Below, in pieces: positions 17,958 through 27,984 of a DNA stretch of 64,000 nucleotides; the first letter of the stretch is position 1, and each line of letters opens with the position of its first letter. Position numbers and translations under genes: made by a program. The stretch is from Thermoleophilum album (GTDB lineage Bacteria; Actinomycetota; Thermoleophilia; Solirubrobacterales; Thermoleophilaceae). The notes beneath the pieces are model-generated. The model saw nothing but the letters and a program-made list of their open reading frames with translations. It made no database searches and had not been told where the DNA came from. The stretch covers positions 930,001 to 994,000 of the forward strand of contig NZ_CP066171.1 of NCBI RefSeq assembly GCF_028867705.1, in the 5' to 3' direction.

Positions 17958-19394
17958 GTGGCGGACAGCGATCGCTCCGGGGTGCGTAGCGAGGCGCACC
18001 ACGGACCTTTCGCCCGCGACCTTTTGACGCTGCTTGACAGCGATGCGGCGAGGCGGGCGCGCACGCGCGGCGGCCTCGTGTGTGCGGTGCGCGAGTTGCC
18101 GGCGGCGCTCGACCCGGCGCTGGCGGTCGCCCGCCTGCGGCAGCCGGGCGAGCGGTGGTTCGCGTTCGAGGTGCCTGATCGCGCGGGGTTCGCTGTGGCG
18201 GGAACGGGCGTGGTACGGCGCGTACGGAGCGCCGGTCCCGGCCGTTTCGCCGCGGCCGCGGGGCGCTGGCGCGAGGCGGTGGCCGGTGCTGCTGTCGCCC
18301 ACGGCGACGGCGGCGGGGCGCTGCCGCTGGCGGTGCCGGTCGCTGTGGGCGGGTTCGCTTTCGCCGACAGTGGCCCGACGACGCCGCAGTGGGACGGGTT
18401 CGGCGCTCTCGACTTCGTCTTTCCCGAGGTAGCGATCGTCCGCGAAGGCGGCCGTTCTTGGCTCGTACTGCAGGCCGCCAGTGATGCAGCGGCGGTCGGC
18501 GCGCGCGCCGACGCCGTCGCGCGACTGCTCGACGTGCGGCTGGCGGCGCCGCTGCTCGATCCCGATCCCTTGTCGCGGCCACGGATCACGAGCGTGCTGG
18601 CGCCCGAACACTTCGAGGAGGCGGTGCGCCGCGCCACGGCGCTGCTGCGCGCGGGCGAGGCCGAGAAGGTCGTTCTCGCGCGGGCGGTGCGGGTCGACAC
18701 GCGCAGCGCGATCGATCCACTCGCGCTCTACTGCGCTTTGCGCGAGGTGTTTCCAGCGTGCTACACGTACCTCGTCGGCGCCGCCGACGCGAGCTTCGTC
18801 GGTGCCACCCCCGAACTGCTCGTGCGGCGCGACGGTTTGCGGGTGCAGACAGTGGCGCTCGCCGGCACCGCGCGGCGCAGCGCCGACCCGGCCGTCGACC
18901 GTCACCTCGGCGAGCAGCTCGCGCGCGACCCCAAACAGCGCCGCGAGCACGAGATCGTCGCGCGACGGATAGCGCGCAACCTCGAGCCGCTAGCGGTGTG
19001 GGTGACGGTCGCCGCCGAACCGCAGCTCGTGCGCGTGCACAACGTGCAGCACCTGGCGACCCCGATACGCGCGCAGCTGCGCGAGCCGGTGACGCTGTTC
19101 GAGCTCGCCGAGCGCCTCCATCCGACCCCCGCGATCGGGGGGGAGCCGCGCGCCGCGGCGGCGCGGCTCGTGCCGGCGCTCGAGGGCATCGACCGCGGGT
19201 GGTACGCGGGCGGGATCGGCTGGATCGACCGCGACGGCGGGGGCGAGCTGGCCGTCGCACTGCGCTGTGCGCTGGTGCGCGGCACGAGCGCCGAGCTCTA
19301 CGCCGGGTGTGGGATCGTCGCCGAGTCGGACCCTGCCGCCGAGCTCGCCGAAACCGAGGCCAAGCTCGCGGCGGTGCTGCCGCTCTTCGGCTGA
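17958..19394 (+). CDS. menF: Isochorismate synthase
   Basis: This 478-residue chorismate-utilising enzyme starts menaquinone synthesis by converting chorismate to isochorismate. The C-terminal chorismate-binding domain has EAEKVVLARAVRV, FVGATPELLVRR, ALAGTARR, KQRREHEIVARRI, HPTPAIGGEPR and the GWYAGGIGWID block typical of isochorismate (not anthranilate) synthases. Its N-terminal half is poorly conserved, as usual. It begins 8 nt after ilvN and may be co-transcribed with ilvBN. It is convergent with menD. Confidence 0.92.
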   Translation: MADSDRSGVRSEAHHGPFARDLLTLLDSDAARRARTRGGLVCAVRELPAALDPALAVARLRQPGERWFAFEVPDRAGFAVAGTGVVRRVRSAGPGRFAAAAGRWREAVAGAAVAHGDGGGALPLAVPVAVGGFAFADSGPTTPQWDGFGALDFVFPEVAIVREGGRSWLVLQAASDAAAVGARADAVARLLDVRLAAPLLDPDPLSRPRITSVLAPEHFEEAVRRATALLRAGEAEKVVLARAVRVDTRSAIDPLALYCALREVFPACYTYLVGAADASFVGATPELLVRRDGLRVQTVALAGTARRSADPAVDRHLGEQLARDPKQRREHEIVARRIARNLEPLAVWVTVAAEPQLVRVHNVQHLATPIRAQLREPVTLFELAERLHPTPAIGGEPRAAAARLVPALEGIDRGWYAGGIGWIDRDGGGELAVALRCALVRGTSAELYAGCGIVAESDPAAELAETEAKLAAVLPLFG

Positions 19395-19401
19395 GCGTGT
19401 T

Positions 19402-19441
19402 GCTGCGCGGATGCGGCAGCGGCTGCGCGGATGCGGCAGCC
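19402..19441 (+). repeat. Two tandem 20-bp units in the menF-menD convergent gap
   Basis: Two copies of a 20-bp unit differ only in their last base. Each unit has GCTGC and GCAGC ends that can pair, so the pair can form two adjacent hairpins between two converging genes, possibly acting as a bidirectional terminator. Confidence 0.6.
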
Positions 19442-19449
19442 GGGGCCGC

Positions 19450-21333
19450 TCAGAGCCCGAGCGCCGCGCGCGCGGCGGCTACAGCGCGTTCGCGCAGTGC
19501 GCTCCAAGCGTTGCGCGTCACTCGACGATCGCAGTGCACGACGATGAGGCCCGGCTCGTCGAGCGCCCTGGAGAGCTCGTCGCTGCCCGCCGGCTCGCGC
19601 AGCTCGAGGCCGGCGAGCTGCGCGAGCGCCGCGAAGTCAAGGTCGTGCGGGGTAGCGATGAACTCTTCGTAGAGCGGCGGCGGTGCGCTCGCTGCGACGG
19701 GCAGGAACTCGAATATGCCGCCGCCGGCGTTGTTGACGCAGACGATCGTCGGCTCCAGCCCTAGCCGCCGTGCAGCGAGGAGACCTCCCAGGTCGTGCAA
19801 CAGAGCGAGTTCGCCGATCAATAGGTAGAGCCTGCGACCGCTCGCGAGCGCCGCGCCGGCCGCAGCCGACACGACGCCGTCGATGCCGTTCGCGCCCCGG
19901 TTGGCGAGCACCACGACGTCAGCGGCGCGCGGCCCGACGAAGGTCTCGACCGCGCGGATCGGCAGCGAGCTCGACAGCCACAGGAGCGATCCGTCACCGA
20001 TCGCGGCGGTGAGGGCGCGCGCGACCGCGGGCTCGCTGAACGCGTCGCGCTCGGAGCCGGCCAGAGCGTCGCGCGTCGCACGCTCGGCGGCCGTCCAAAT
20101 CGCTTGCCAACGGCTCGCGCCGCCGGTTGCGCTCGCGCGCTCACGGTGCTCACCGCGCTCGTCGAGGCGCGCGAGCAGCGCCGCGACGAGCGCGTCCGGT
20201 GCGGCCTGGACGACGCGTTCGGCGCGTCTCGTCGGTTCGTGCCAGGCTAGCCACGGGTCGCAAACGAGCTGTGGCCAGCGTGCCAAGGCGGCCCGCAGCG
20301 TCTTCGAGGTCGGCGTCTCGCCGAAGCGAAGCACCAGCTCGGGCTCGAGCGCCGCGACGATTTCCGGGTCGCTGAGGAATAGGTCGTAGTGGCAGACGAC
20401 GGACGGATCGGCGTCCGGGCCGATCCTTGCGCCCGACGTCGGCTCGGCCAGGAGCGGCCATCCGAGCCGTGCGGCGAGGCGCAAGATACGGGCGCAGCCG
20501 AGCGCCTCGGACGCGCTCGCGTCCGAGCGCTCGCGCGATGCCGAAACCGTCCCTGCGCCGAGGTGGCCGACCACGATCAGTCCGCGCTCGATGCGCGCGA
20601 GTTCCGCGGCGAGCGCGTCGAGCTCCGCCTCGTCGGGCAGCGGCAACCCCCGCACGACTCGATGCCACGGAGCTCCACCGCTGCGGCCGGCGAGCGCAGT
20701 CTCGTCGGCCGCAACCGCACCGCCGCGGGCGGGATCGTCGCTCCCGCTGCCGGGTGGCGGCGGAGCGAGCGGTTCGCGCAGGGGAAAGTTGACGTGCACC
20801 GGCCCGGGGCGAGGGGCCAGCGTGCGCGCATGGACGCGGGTCGCCAGCGAGCGGTGGTAGACCAGGGCCTCGGGCGTCGCTGCGTGGTTGCCGGCGTCGA
20901 CGAACCAACGCACCGCCCGCCCGAAGATCCCGAGCTGGTCGATCGCCTGGCCGGCGCCGGTGTCGCGCAGCTCGGGCGGCCGATCGGCGGTGAGCGCCAG
21001 CAGTGGAACGTTGCCTTGGTCGGCCTCGGCGATCGCCGGGTGCAGGTTCGCCACTGCCGTGCCCGACGTGACCGCGACCGCAGCGGGTCGAGCACAGGCG
21101 CGCGCCGCACCGACGGCGAAAAACCCGGCCGCGCGTTCGTCGAGCACCGACACCGACCGCACATCGGGGTGGGCGGCGAGGGCAAGTGCGAGCGGCGCGT
21201 TGCGCGATCCGGGCGCGACCACCGCGAGCGCCACTCCGCTTCGCGCGAGCTCGTCGACGAACGCGACGATGCCGCCGTAGACGCTGTCGGTAGCCCAGCC
21301 AGCAGGCGGCCACGGCGCCGGTCCGTGGCTCAT
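19450..21333 (-). CDS. menD: SEPHCHC synthase
   Basis: This 627-residue ThDP enzyme joins isochorismate and 2-oxoglutarate in menaquinone synthesis. It shows VAPGSRNAPLALAL, VTSGTAVANLHPAIAEA, LLALTADRPPELRDTGAGQAIDQ, PVHVNFPLREPL, NRGANGIDGVVS, GELALLHDLGGL and NNAGGGIFEFLP, all hallmarks of MenD. The ATG at 21333 overlaps the menC stop (ATGA) and is preceded by GGGAGGT. It is the last gene of the menB-A-C-D operon. The middle region is longer than in compact homologues, with a Gly/Ser/Pro-rich loop near 195-215. Confidence 0.96.
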   Translation of the reverse strand: MSHGPAPWPPAGWATDSVYGGIVAFVDELARSGVALAVVAPGSRNAPLALALAAHPDVRSVSVLDERAAGFFAVGAARACARPAAVAVTSGTAVANLHPAIAEADQGNVPLLALTADRPPELRDTGAGQAIDQLGIFGRAVRWFVDAGNHAATPEALVYHRSLATRVHARTLAPRPGPVHVNFPLREPLAPPPPGSGSDDPARGGAVAADETALAGRSGGAPWHRVVRGLPLPDEAELDALAAELARIERGLIVVGHLGAGTVSASRERSDASASEALGCARILRLAARLGWPLLAEPTSGARIGPDADPSVVCHYDLFLSDPEIVAALEPELVLRFGETPTSKTLRAALARWPQLVCDPWLAWHEPTRRAERVVQAAPDALVAALLARLDERGEHRERASATGGASRWQAIWTAAERATRDALAGSERDAFSEPAVARALTAAIGDGSLLWLSSSLPIRAVETFVGPRAADVVVLANRGANGIDGVVSAAAGAALASGRRLYLLIGELALLHDLGGLLAARRLGLEPTIVCVNNAGGGIFEFLPVAASAPPPLYEEFIATPHDLDFAALAQLAGLELREPAGSDELSRALDEPGLIVVHCDRRVTRNAWSALRERAVAAARAALGL

Positions 21334-22388
21334 CGTGACCTCCCGCTCCGCCGACCCCGGCGCCCCAACTCGGTGACCGCGAGCACTTCGGCGCCGAGGC
21401 GCGCGAGGGTGCCAGGGTCGCAGGGGACGCCCAGCCCCGGCCCGTCGGGCACTGCGAGTACGCCGGCTTCCGGCGCGCCGAGCAGTTCCGTCACCGGGCC
21501 GTCCAAGAGGCTTAGTGTCGCCAGCCCGCAAGCGAGACGCAGCTGCTGCTCGGACGCGAGCTGCAGCGCCGCGGCGATCCCCCACGGTCCTTCGAGCATG
21601 CTCGCAAGGTAGGGCTCGAGGCCGCGCTCGCGGGCGCGCTCGATCGCCGCCCGCGCCGGCCCGATACCACCGGCGCGCTGCAGCTTGATGCAAACGGCGT
21701 CGCAGGCTTCGAGCGCGGCTGCCCGCTCGACGTCGGCAGCGTCGCAGATCGACTCGTCGGCGGCGATCGCCACCGACACGCGCGAGCGCACCTCGCGCAG
21801 CTCCTCGAGCGTCGCACACGGTTGCTCGACAAGCTCCAGATCGAAACGCTCGAGCGCACGGATCGCAGCCACCGCCTGCTCGACGCTCCAGCGGCCGTTG
21901 GCATCGACGCGCAGCGCCGGCCACGAGCCGACAGCGTGTCGAACCGCGGCGACGCGCTCGCTGTCGTCGGGCAAACCGACCTTCAACTTGAATGTCGAGA
22001 ACCCGGCCTCGACCGCCCGGCGTGCGTGCTCGGCGACCTCGGCTGGGGGTCCGGCGGCGAGCGTGACGTTGACCGGCACGGCGTCGCTTCCGAGGCGACA
22101 CAGCGTGCGCCCCTCGCGGCGCGCCTCGAGGTCGAGGCGGGCGATCTCCTCGCAGGCGCGCGCCGCCGGTGGGCGGCGTCCCCGCTGCGTCGTGAGCGCT
22201 TCGAGCGCTTGCCGCGGGTCGCTGCCGTCGTGTTCGGGCAACGGTGCGGCTTCCCCGATCCCGCACGCGCCGTCCTCCTCGAGGGTGAGCAGGAACAGCT
22301 CGCGTTGCGTCACGACCCCGGTGGCGGTGATGAACGGTTCGCGCAGCGGTACCGCCAGTCGCCAGACCCGACGCTCGACCAAGCTCAT
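21330..22388 (-). CDS. menC: o-Succinylbenzoate synthase
   Basis: This 352-residue enolase-superfamily enzyme dehydrates SHCHC to o-succinylbenzoate. It has the KxK pair in FKLKVG, the metal ligands in VDANGRW, LVEQPC and ADESI, and the opposite Lys in CIKLQRAGG. These residues also occur in muconate cycloisomerases and dipeptide epimerases, so the assignment rests on the flanking men genes. The ATG at 22388 is the start: the longer frame adds residues unlike the capping domain and runs into menA. The stop overlaps menD. Confidence 0.92.
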   Translation of the reverse strand: MSLVERRVWRLAVPLREPFITATGVVTQRELFLLTLEEDGACGIGEAAPLPEHDGSDPRQALEALTTQRGRRPPAARACEEIARLDLEARREGRTLCRLGSDAVPVNVTLAAGPPAEVAEHARRAVEAGFSTFKLKVGLPDDSERVAAVRHAVGSWPALRVDANGRWSVEQAVAAIRALERFDLELVEQPCATLEELREVRSRVSVAIAADESICDAADVERAAALEACDAVCIKLQRAGGIGPARAAIERARERGLEPYLASMLEGPWGIAAALQLASEQQLRLACGLATLSLLDGPVTELLGAPEAGVLAVPDGPGLGVPCDPGTLARLGAEVLAVTELGRRGRRSGRSR

Positions 22389-22401
22389 CGCCGATCGTCG
22401 C

Positions 22402-23310
22402 TCACGCCACCAGCAGACCGACCGCGAGCAGCGCCGAGTGCACGGCGAGCAGCCGCCCTGTGGCTGCAAGCGCCTGGTTGAGCGTCGGCCCGTCGGTCGC
22501 GCTCGCGACGGCACGCAGCGGGGGTGGCGCTAGGGGTGCGGCGAGAAGGCTCGCGAGGGTGGGTGGCGGCAGCTCGCCCGCTGCGACGTACACGCCCGGC
22601 AGCACGAGCGCCGTGGCCACGCAGGCGATGTAAAGACGACGGGTGCGGCGGCGGCCGAGGCGAACCGCGAGCGTGATCTTGCCGGCGCGACGGTCGCTCT
22701 CGAGGTCGCGGACGTTGTTGACGACGAGGATCGCGGCAGCGAGCAGACCGACCGGCACGGCCAAGAGCAGGCTCGCCGTCGCGAGTCGCTCGCTCTGCAC
22801 GTAGTACGAGCCGCCGACCGCGACGAGTCCGAAAAAGACAAAGACGAACAGCTCGCCGAGCCCCGCGTAGCCGTAGGGACGCGGGCCGCCGGTGTAGAGG
22901 ACACCGGCGATGATCGAAGCGACACCGATCACGAGCACCCAGATACCGGCGACGGCGGTGAGATAGAGGCCACAGCCGACCGCGGCTGCGAAAGCGACCC
23001 ATGCGCCGGCGAGCACGCGCCGCGGTGGCATCAACCCGCCCGCCGTTACGCGCACCGGACCGAGCCGGTCCTCGCGATCGGCGCCGCGGCGCGCGTCGGA
23101 GTAGTCGTTGGCCAGGTTGGTGCCGATCTGGATCAAGATCGATCCGGCGAGAGCAGCGGCGAAGCGCAGCGGATGGAAGACGCCGTCGTGCACCGCCAGG
23201 GCGGTACCCACCAGCACGGGAGCGATCGACGCCGGCAGCGTGCGCGGCCGGATCGCCAGCAGCCACAGCCGCAGCGTTCCCGTAGGCACGCGCGCCGCTG
23301 CGCCGGTCAC
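22402..23310 (-). CDS. menA: 1,4-Dihydroxy-2-naphthoate polyprenyltransferase
   Basis: This 302-residue UbiA-family membrane prenyltransferase attaches the polyprenyl chain to DHNA. The first Asp-rich motif is [14 protein letters not shown] and the second is [14 protein letters not shown]; about eight or nine hydrophobic helices surround them. The GTG at 23310 overlaps the menB stop (GTGA). The product is demethylmenaquinone; the methyltransferase is not in this window. Confidence 0.95.
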   Translation of the reverse strand: MTGAAARVPTGTLRLWLLAIRPRTLPASIAPVLVGTALAVHDGVFHPLRFAAALAGSILIQIGTNLANDYSDARRGADREDRLGPVRVTAGGLMPPRRVLAGAWVAFAAAVGCGLYLTAVAGIWVLVIGVASIIAGVLYTGGPRPYGYAGLGELFVFVFFGLVAVGGSYYVQSERLATASLLLAVPVGLLAAAILVVNNVRDLESDRRAGKITLAVRLGRRRTRRLYIACVATALVLPGVYVAAGELPPPTLASLLAAPLAPPPLRAVASATDGPTLNQALAATGRLLAVHSALLAVGLLVA

Positions 23311-24209
23311 GGGCGGCGCGGGAAGCGGCCGAAGTCGGGGCGGCGCCCTTCCAGGTAGGCGTCCCGCCCTTCCTGCGCTTCTTCGCTCATGTAGAAGAGC
23401 AGGTTGGCGTCGTGCGCGAGCTGCTGGATACCAGCGAGGCCGTCGTCGGCAGCGTTGAAACTCGCCTTCAAAAGGCGCAGCGCGAACGGCGAGAGCTCGA
23501 GCATCTCCCGGCACCAGCGCACGGTCTCGATCTCCAGCTGCTCGAGAGGAACGACAGCGTTGACAAGCCCCATGCGCAGTGCCTGTTCGGCGTCGTACTG
23601 CCGGCACAAAAACCAGATCTCCTTGGCACGCTTGAGGCCGATCGTGCGCGCCAAGAGACCAGCCCCGTAGCCACCGTCGAAACTGCCGACGCGCGGGCCG
23701 CTCTGCCCGAAGCGGGCGTTGTCGGCCGCGATCGTCAGATCGCACAGAAGGTGCAGAACATGGCCGCCGCCGACCGCGTAGCCGGCGACCATCGCGACGA
23801 TCGGTTTCGGCAGCCGCCGCATCTGCAAATGCAGGTCGGTGACGTGGAAACGGCCGACCCCGCGGCGGCCGGCCTCGTCCTCCTGGCCGACGTACCCCGA
23901 ATCGGCGCGCACGCGCTGGTCGCCGCCGGAGCAGAACGCCAACGGGCCCTCTCCGGTGAGGATCACGACGCCGACATCGGGGTCCTCGCGCGCCCGCTCG
24001 AAAGCGTCGGCGATCTCGACGACCGTCTTGGGCCGGAACGCGTTGCGCACCTCGGGCCGGTCGATCGTGATCTTGGCGATCCCGTCGGCCAGCTCGTAGC
24101 GGATGTCCTCGTAGCTGGCGCCCGGTTTCCAGTCGGCGCCGGGGAGGATCGAGCGCTTAGCCTGCTCGGCTGCCCACGCTGCGCGCGCTTCGCGGTCGAC
24201 GGTTGCCAT
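23307..24209 (-). CDS. menB: 1,4-Dihydroxy-2-naphthoyl-CoA synthase
   Basis: This 300-residue crotonase-fold enzyme closes the second ring of the naphthoquinone. It has [45 protein letters not shown] and the very conserved [10 protein letters not shown] block that separates MenB from other crotonases. The ATG at 24209 faces menE across a 47-bp divergent gap. It is the first gene of the operon menB-menA-menC-menD. Confidence 0.97.
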   Translation of the reverse strand: MATVDREARAAWAAEQAKRSILPGADWKPGASYEDIRYELADGIAKITIDRPEVRNAFRPKTVVEIADAFERAREDPDVGVVILTGEGPLAFCSGGDQRVRADSGYVGQEDEAGRRGVGRFHVTDLHLQMRRLPKPIVAMVAGYAVGGGHVLHLLCDLTIAADNARFGQSGPRVGSFDGGYGAGLLARTIGLKRAKEIWFLCRQYDAEQALRMGLVNAVVPLEQLEIETVRWCREMLELSPFALRLLKASFNAADDGLAGIQQLAHDANLLFYMSEEAQEGRDAYLEGRRPDFGRFPRRP

Positions 24210-24256
24210 CGCGGCCGAGAACGATACCGAGCTGCCGCCGCTGCGATCCTTGCGCC

Positions 24257-25729
24257 GTGCCGCGAGCGCAGCGCACTTCCGCGTCCGCCGCTGACGGGCC
24301 GACCGAGGCGCGAGCGACGACGCTCGCGCTGCCCCCTCTCGCCGAGATTACGGACGGCGAGCGAACGATCGAGCAAGCTGAGTTCGCCGCCCTGGTCGAT
24401 CGGGCGAGCGGTGAGCTCGCAGATGCCGGTGTGGGGTGCGGCAGTCGCGTCGCCGCGGCGCTGCGGCCCGGTCCCGCGGCCGCGATCCTGCTCTGGGCGG
24501 CGCACGCGCTTGGAGCGAGCATCGTCGCGCTCGATCCGGACAGCCCCGCCGAGCTGCGGCAACGTGCGGCTCGAAGCGCCGGGGCGGGGTTCGTGATCGA
24601 GAAGGTGGCTGTGGCTGCGCCCGGCGGCGATCCTCCGCTCGAGCTCGCCGCACGCCCTCTCGATGGGGCGCGGCGCGTCGGCGCGCCGACGTCGGTGCCC
24701 GGCGGTGCTAGCTGGGACGCAGCGCCCGAGGGCCCGCCGCTGACGATCCTACGAACGTCGGGTACCACCGGCCGGCCGAAGCTTGTTCCGCTTTGGGCTC
24801 GCCAGCACCTGGCGAGCGCACGTGCCGCCTGTCAGGCGCTGCGCGCGGGCAGCGGCGACCGCTGGCTTTGCGTGCTGCCGCTTTTCCATGTCGGCGGGTT
24901 GTCGATCCTGTTTCGCGCCGCCGTGAGCGGCGCTGCCGTCGAGTTTCACGAGCGCTTCGACGCGGAGCGCGTCGCGGCGCGCTTGCGCTCGGGCGAGATC
25001 AGCCACTGCTCGCTCGTCCCGACGATGCTGAGGCGGCTGCTCGATCGCCTGCCCGGGCGCTGGGCGCGCAGCCCCCGTTGCGTTCTCCTCGGCGGCAGCG
25101 CGGTCGACCGCGATCTTTTGGAGCGGGCGGCGGCGGCCGGGATCCCCGTCTACCGCACCTACGGGATGACCGAAACCGCGTCACTTGTAGCTGTGGCCGG
25201 TCCGGGCGAAGAGTGGGCGCGGCCGCTGCCCGGCGTCGAGCTCGCTGTCGACCCTGGCAGCCGAGAGATCCTGATTCGTGGAGAGATGGTGTCGCCGGCC
25301 TGCTGTGCGGCCGACGGCTGGCTACGCAGCGGCGATCTCGGCGAGCTCGACAGCAGGGGCCGCTTGCGCGTGCACGGTCGCCTGAAGACCCTGATAATCA
25401 GCGGCGGCGAGAACGTCTCGCCCGAGGAGGTAGAGCGCACGCTCGAGTCGCACCCCGCGGTGCGCGAGGCGGGGGTCGCGGGTGTGCCGGACCGCGAGTG
25501 GGGGGAAGCGGTGGTAGCTGTCGTCGTGCCCGCCGCGGCGGTGGGCGATGGCCACGACGCTCGCGGCCTGGTCGAGGCGCTGCGCGCCCACTGCCGCGCG
25601 CAGCTCGAGCGCTACAAAGTCCCGAAACGCATTTTCTTCGCCGACGCCTTGCCGCGCACCGCGCTCGGCAAGCTCGATCGCGGCGAGCTTGCGCGCACCG
25701 CGCGCGACTTCGCCGAGCGCGAGGGATAG
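24257..25729 (+). CDS. menE: o-Succinylbenzoate--CoA ligase
   Basis: This 490-residue adenylate-forming (ANL) enzyme activates o-succinylbenzoate. It has the phosphate loop [11 protein letters not shown], the YGMTETAS motif, [28 protein letters not shown] and the terminal Lys in [10 protein letters not shown]. The family alone would not fix the substrate; the divergent position next to menB does. The GTG at 24257 is preferred because an earlier start would overlap the menB start codon. Its TAG stop is also the beginning of the ilvC -10 box. Confidence 0.9.
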   Translation: MPRAQRTSASAADGPTEARATTLALPPLAEITDGERTIEQAEFAALVDRASGELADAGVGCGSRVAAALRPGPAAAILLWAAHALGASIVALDPDSPAELRQRAARSAGAGFVIEKVAVAAPGGDPPLELAARPLDGARRVGAPTSVPGGASWDAAPEGPPLTILRTSGTTGRPKLVPLWARQHLASARAACQALRAGSGDRWLCVLPLFHVGGLSILFRAAVSGAAVEFHERFDAERVAARLRSGEISHCSLVPTMLRRLLDRLPGRWARSPRCVLLGGSAVDRDLLERAAAAGIPVYRTYGMTETASLVAVAGPGEEWARPLPGVELAVDPGSREILIRGEMVSPACCAADGWLRSGDLGELDSRGRLRVHGRLKTLIISGGENVSPEEVERTLESHPAVREAGVAGVPDREWGEAVVAVVVPAAAVGDGHDARGLVEALRAHCRAQLERYKVPKRIFFADALPRTALGKLDRGELARTARDFAEREG

Positions 25730-25732
25730 AGT
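25727..25732 (+). promoter_or_regulatory. -10 box of ilvC, fused to the menE stop codon
   Basis: TAGAGT begins with the menE TAG stop and ends 8 nt before the ilvC ATG. Confidence 0.5.
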
Positions 25733-25740
25733 GCCGGACG

Positions 25741-26742
25741 ATGATCTACGACCAGGATGCCGATCTCGGCAAGCTCGAAGGTAAGACCGTCGCGATCATC
25801 GGCTACGGGTCGCAGGGCCACGCGCACGCGCTGAACTTGCGCGACTCCGGCGTCGACGTTGTCGTCGGCCTGCGGCCAGGCTCGGCGTCGCGCGCCGAAG
25901 CCGAGCGCGAGGGTCTGCGTGTTCTCGACGTCGCCGACGCCGCCAGCGCCGGCGACGTGGTGATGATCCTGATCCCGGATGAGCGCCAAGCCGAGGCCTG
26001 GGAGCGCGAGATCAAAGACGGCATCGCCCCCGGCAACCTGTTGCTCTTCGCGCACGGTTTCTCGATCCACTTCGGCCAGATTGAGCCGTCGAGCGAGGTT
26101 GACGTCGGCATGGTCGCTCCCAAAGGACCAGGGCACCTCGTTCGTCGCCAGTTCCAGGAGGGCAAGGGCGTTCCCGGGCTCGCTGCCGTCCACCAGGACG
26201 CCACCGGAAACGCCCGCGACCTCGTGCTCGCCTACGCGAAGGGGATCGGCTGCACCCGCGCGGGCGTGATCGAGACCACCTTCCGCGAAGAGACCGAAAC
26301 CGACCTATTCGGCGAGCAAGCGGTGCTCTGTGGCGGCCTCACCGAACTCGTGCGCGCCGGTTTCGAAACGCTCGTCGAAGCTGGCTACGACCCGCGGCTC
26401 GCGTACTTCGAGTGCCTGCACGAGATGAAGCTGATCGTCGACCTCATGTACGAGGGCGGCATCTCGTGGATGCGGCACTCGATCTCCAACACCGCCGAGT
26501 ACGGCGATCTCACGCGCGGCAAGCGGGTGATCGGCGAGGCGTCGCGGCGGGCGATGAAGGAAATCCTCGCCGAGATCCAGTCCGGCGAGTTCGCGCGCGA
26601 ATGGATCGCCGAGAACCGCGCCGGGGGCGAGAACTTCCAGCGCCTGCGCGAGGAGGGCAAGCGTCACCAGATCGAGCAGGTGGGACGCGAGCTGCGCGCG
26701 ATGATGCCCTGGATTGCCGAGCAGTCGCCTGAGCGTGACTGA
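25741..26742 (+). CDS. ilvC: Ketol-acid reductoisomerase
   Basis: This 333-residue class I enzyme carries out alkyl migration and NADPH-dependent reduction, the second step of branched-chain synthesis. It has [17 protein letters not shown], the cofactor loop [17 protein letters not shown], the metal ligands in [15 protein letters not shown], and the C-terminal knotted domain with [20 protein letters not shown]. It stands apart from ilvBN, after menE. Start is ATG 25741, leaderless-type. Confidence 0.97.
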   Translation: MIYDQDADLGKLEGKTVAIIGYGSQGHAHALNLRDSGVDVVVGLRPGSASRAEAEREGLRVLDVADAASAGDVVMILIPDERQAEAWEREIKDGIAPGNLLLFAHGFSIHFGQIEPSSEVDVGMVAPKGPGHLVRRQFQEGKGVPGLAAVHQDATGNARDLVLAYAKGIGCTRAGVIETTFREETETDLFGEQAVLCGGLTELVRAGFETLVEAGYDPRLAYFECLHEMKLIVDLMYEGGISWMRHSISNTAEYGDLTRGKRVIGEASRRAMKEILAEIQSGEFAREWIAENRAGGENFQRLREEGKRHQIEQVGRELRAMMPWIAEQSPERD

Positions 26743-26778
26743 GACTTGCCGCGTAGATAGGTGAGCGAAGACCTCAGG

Positions 26779-26784
26779 TAATCT
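26779..26784 (+). promoter_or_regulatory. -10 box of the class V aminotransferase gene
   Basis: TAATCT ends 9 nt before the ATG at 26794. Confidence 0.5.
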
Positions 26785-26793
26785 CGCCGAGCG

Positions 26794-27984
26794 ATGGCTG
26801 CGCCCAACCCCTACGTCAAGCGTTACTTGATGACGGCAGGTCCGACGCCGCTCCCGCCCGAGGTGGAGCTGGCGATGGCGCAGCCCATGCTGTACCACCG
26901 TGCGCCCGCCTTCATCGAGGTGTACGCGCGCGTGCTCGAGCGTCTGCGCGGCGTCTTCCGCACCGAGAACGACGTGCTCGTCTTTGCCTCGTCCGGCTCG
27001 GGAGCGATGGAGTCGGCCGTGGCGAACCTCGTTCGCCCGGGCGAGCGCTGCGTGGTCGCAAGCTGCGGCAAGTTCGGTGAGCGGTGGGCGGAGCTCTGCC
27101 AGGCGTTCGGTGGTGAGCTCGTTCATTACGACGCCGGCTGGGGCAACAAGGTCGACCCGGCCGAGCTCGACGCCACGCTGGCACGCGCCGGCGGTGCCCG
27201 CGTCGTGTTCACCACGCTGTCCGAGACGTCGACGGGTGTCGTCAACGACGTCAGAGCGCTCGCCGACGTCGCCCACAGCCACGGCGCCTTGATCTGTGTC
27301 GACGCTGTGTCGGGGCTCGGTGCGGTGCCGTGCGAGCAAGACGAGTGGGGTCTGGATGTGGTGGTCTCGGGCTCCCAGAAAGCGCTGATGGCCCCGCCCG
27401 GCCTGGGGCTTACGAGCGTCAACGAGCGCGCTCTCGCCCACGCCGCCGAGCAGCCGGGAGGCCGCTACTACTTCGACTGGACGCGCACCGTCAAGGGCCA
27501 ACGCAAGGATCCCCCCGATAGCCCCTTCACCCCGGCGGTCAGCTTGATCCTCGGACTCGACGCGGCGCTCGCGCTGATCGAGGAGGAGGGGCTCGAGCGC
27601 GTGCTCGAGCGCCACCGCCTGCTCGGCAGAGCGACGCGCGCCGCGGTCAAGGCTCTTGGCCTCGAGCTGTTCGGACCCGACGACGACGGTGCCAACGTGG
27701 TCACGGCGATGCGCGTGCCTGAAGGGATCGAAGGTGCGCGCATACCGAAGCTGATGCGCGACAAGTACGGCGTCACGATCGCGGGCGGGCAAGGCAAGCT
27801 GAAGGGCAAGATCGCTCGCATCGCACACTGCGGCTACTTTGGCGCGTTCGACATCGTCACGACGATCGCCGCGCTCGAGATGACCCTCAGCGAGCTCGGC
27901 TACGAGCTCGAGCTGGGCAGCGGTGTTGCCGCAGCGCAGCGCGTGTTCCTCGAGGCCGGTGTGGCCGCCGGCCGGGTGGCGTGA
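26794..27984 (+). CDS. Class V aminotransferase, possible phosphoserine aminotransferase
   Basis: This 396-residue PLP enzyme is of the serine-pyruvate/alanine-glyoxylate aminotransferase type. It has the TAGPTPLPPEV start, SSGSGAMES phosphate site, CVDAVSGLGAV, and the PLP Lys196 in SGSQKALMAPPG. Its stop overlaps the serA start (GTGA). In several bacteria and archaea that lack classical SerC, enzymes of this family take phosphoserine, so the coupling to serA suggests the second step of serine synthesis. A glyoxylate/serine role is the alternative. Confidence 0.85.
   Translation: MAAPNPYVKRYLMTAGPTPLPPEVELAMAQPMLYHRAPAFIEVYARVLERLRGVFRTENDVLVFASSGSGAMESAVANLVRPGERCVVASCGKFGERWAELCQAFGGELVHYDAGWGNKVDPAELDATLARAGGARVVFTTLSETSTGVVNDVRALADVAHSHGALICVDAVSGLGAVPCEQDEWGLDVVVSGSQKALMAPPGLGLTSVNERALAHAAEQPGGRYYFDWTRTVKGQRKDPPDSPFTPAVSLILGLDAALALIEEEGLERVLERHRLLGRATRAAVKALGLELFGPDDDGANVVTAMRVPEGIEGARIPKLMRDKYGVTIAGGQGKLKGKIARIAHCGYFGAFDIVTTIAALEMTLSELGYELELGSGVAAAQRVFLEAGVAAGRVA

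Noticed and set aside
24203-24256. Longer N-terminus for menE
   Set aside because: It would overlap the divergent menB start codon and adds residues unlike the ligase fold.
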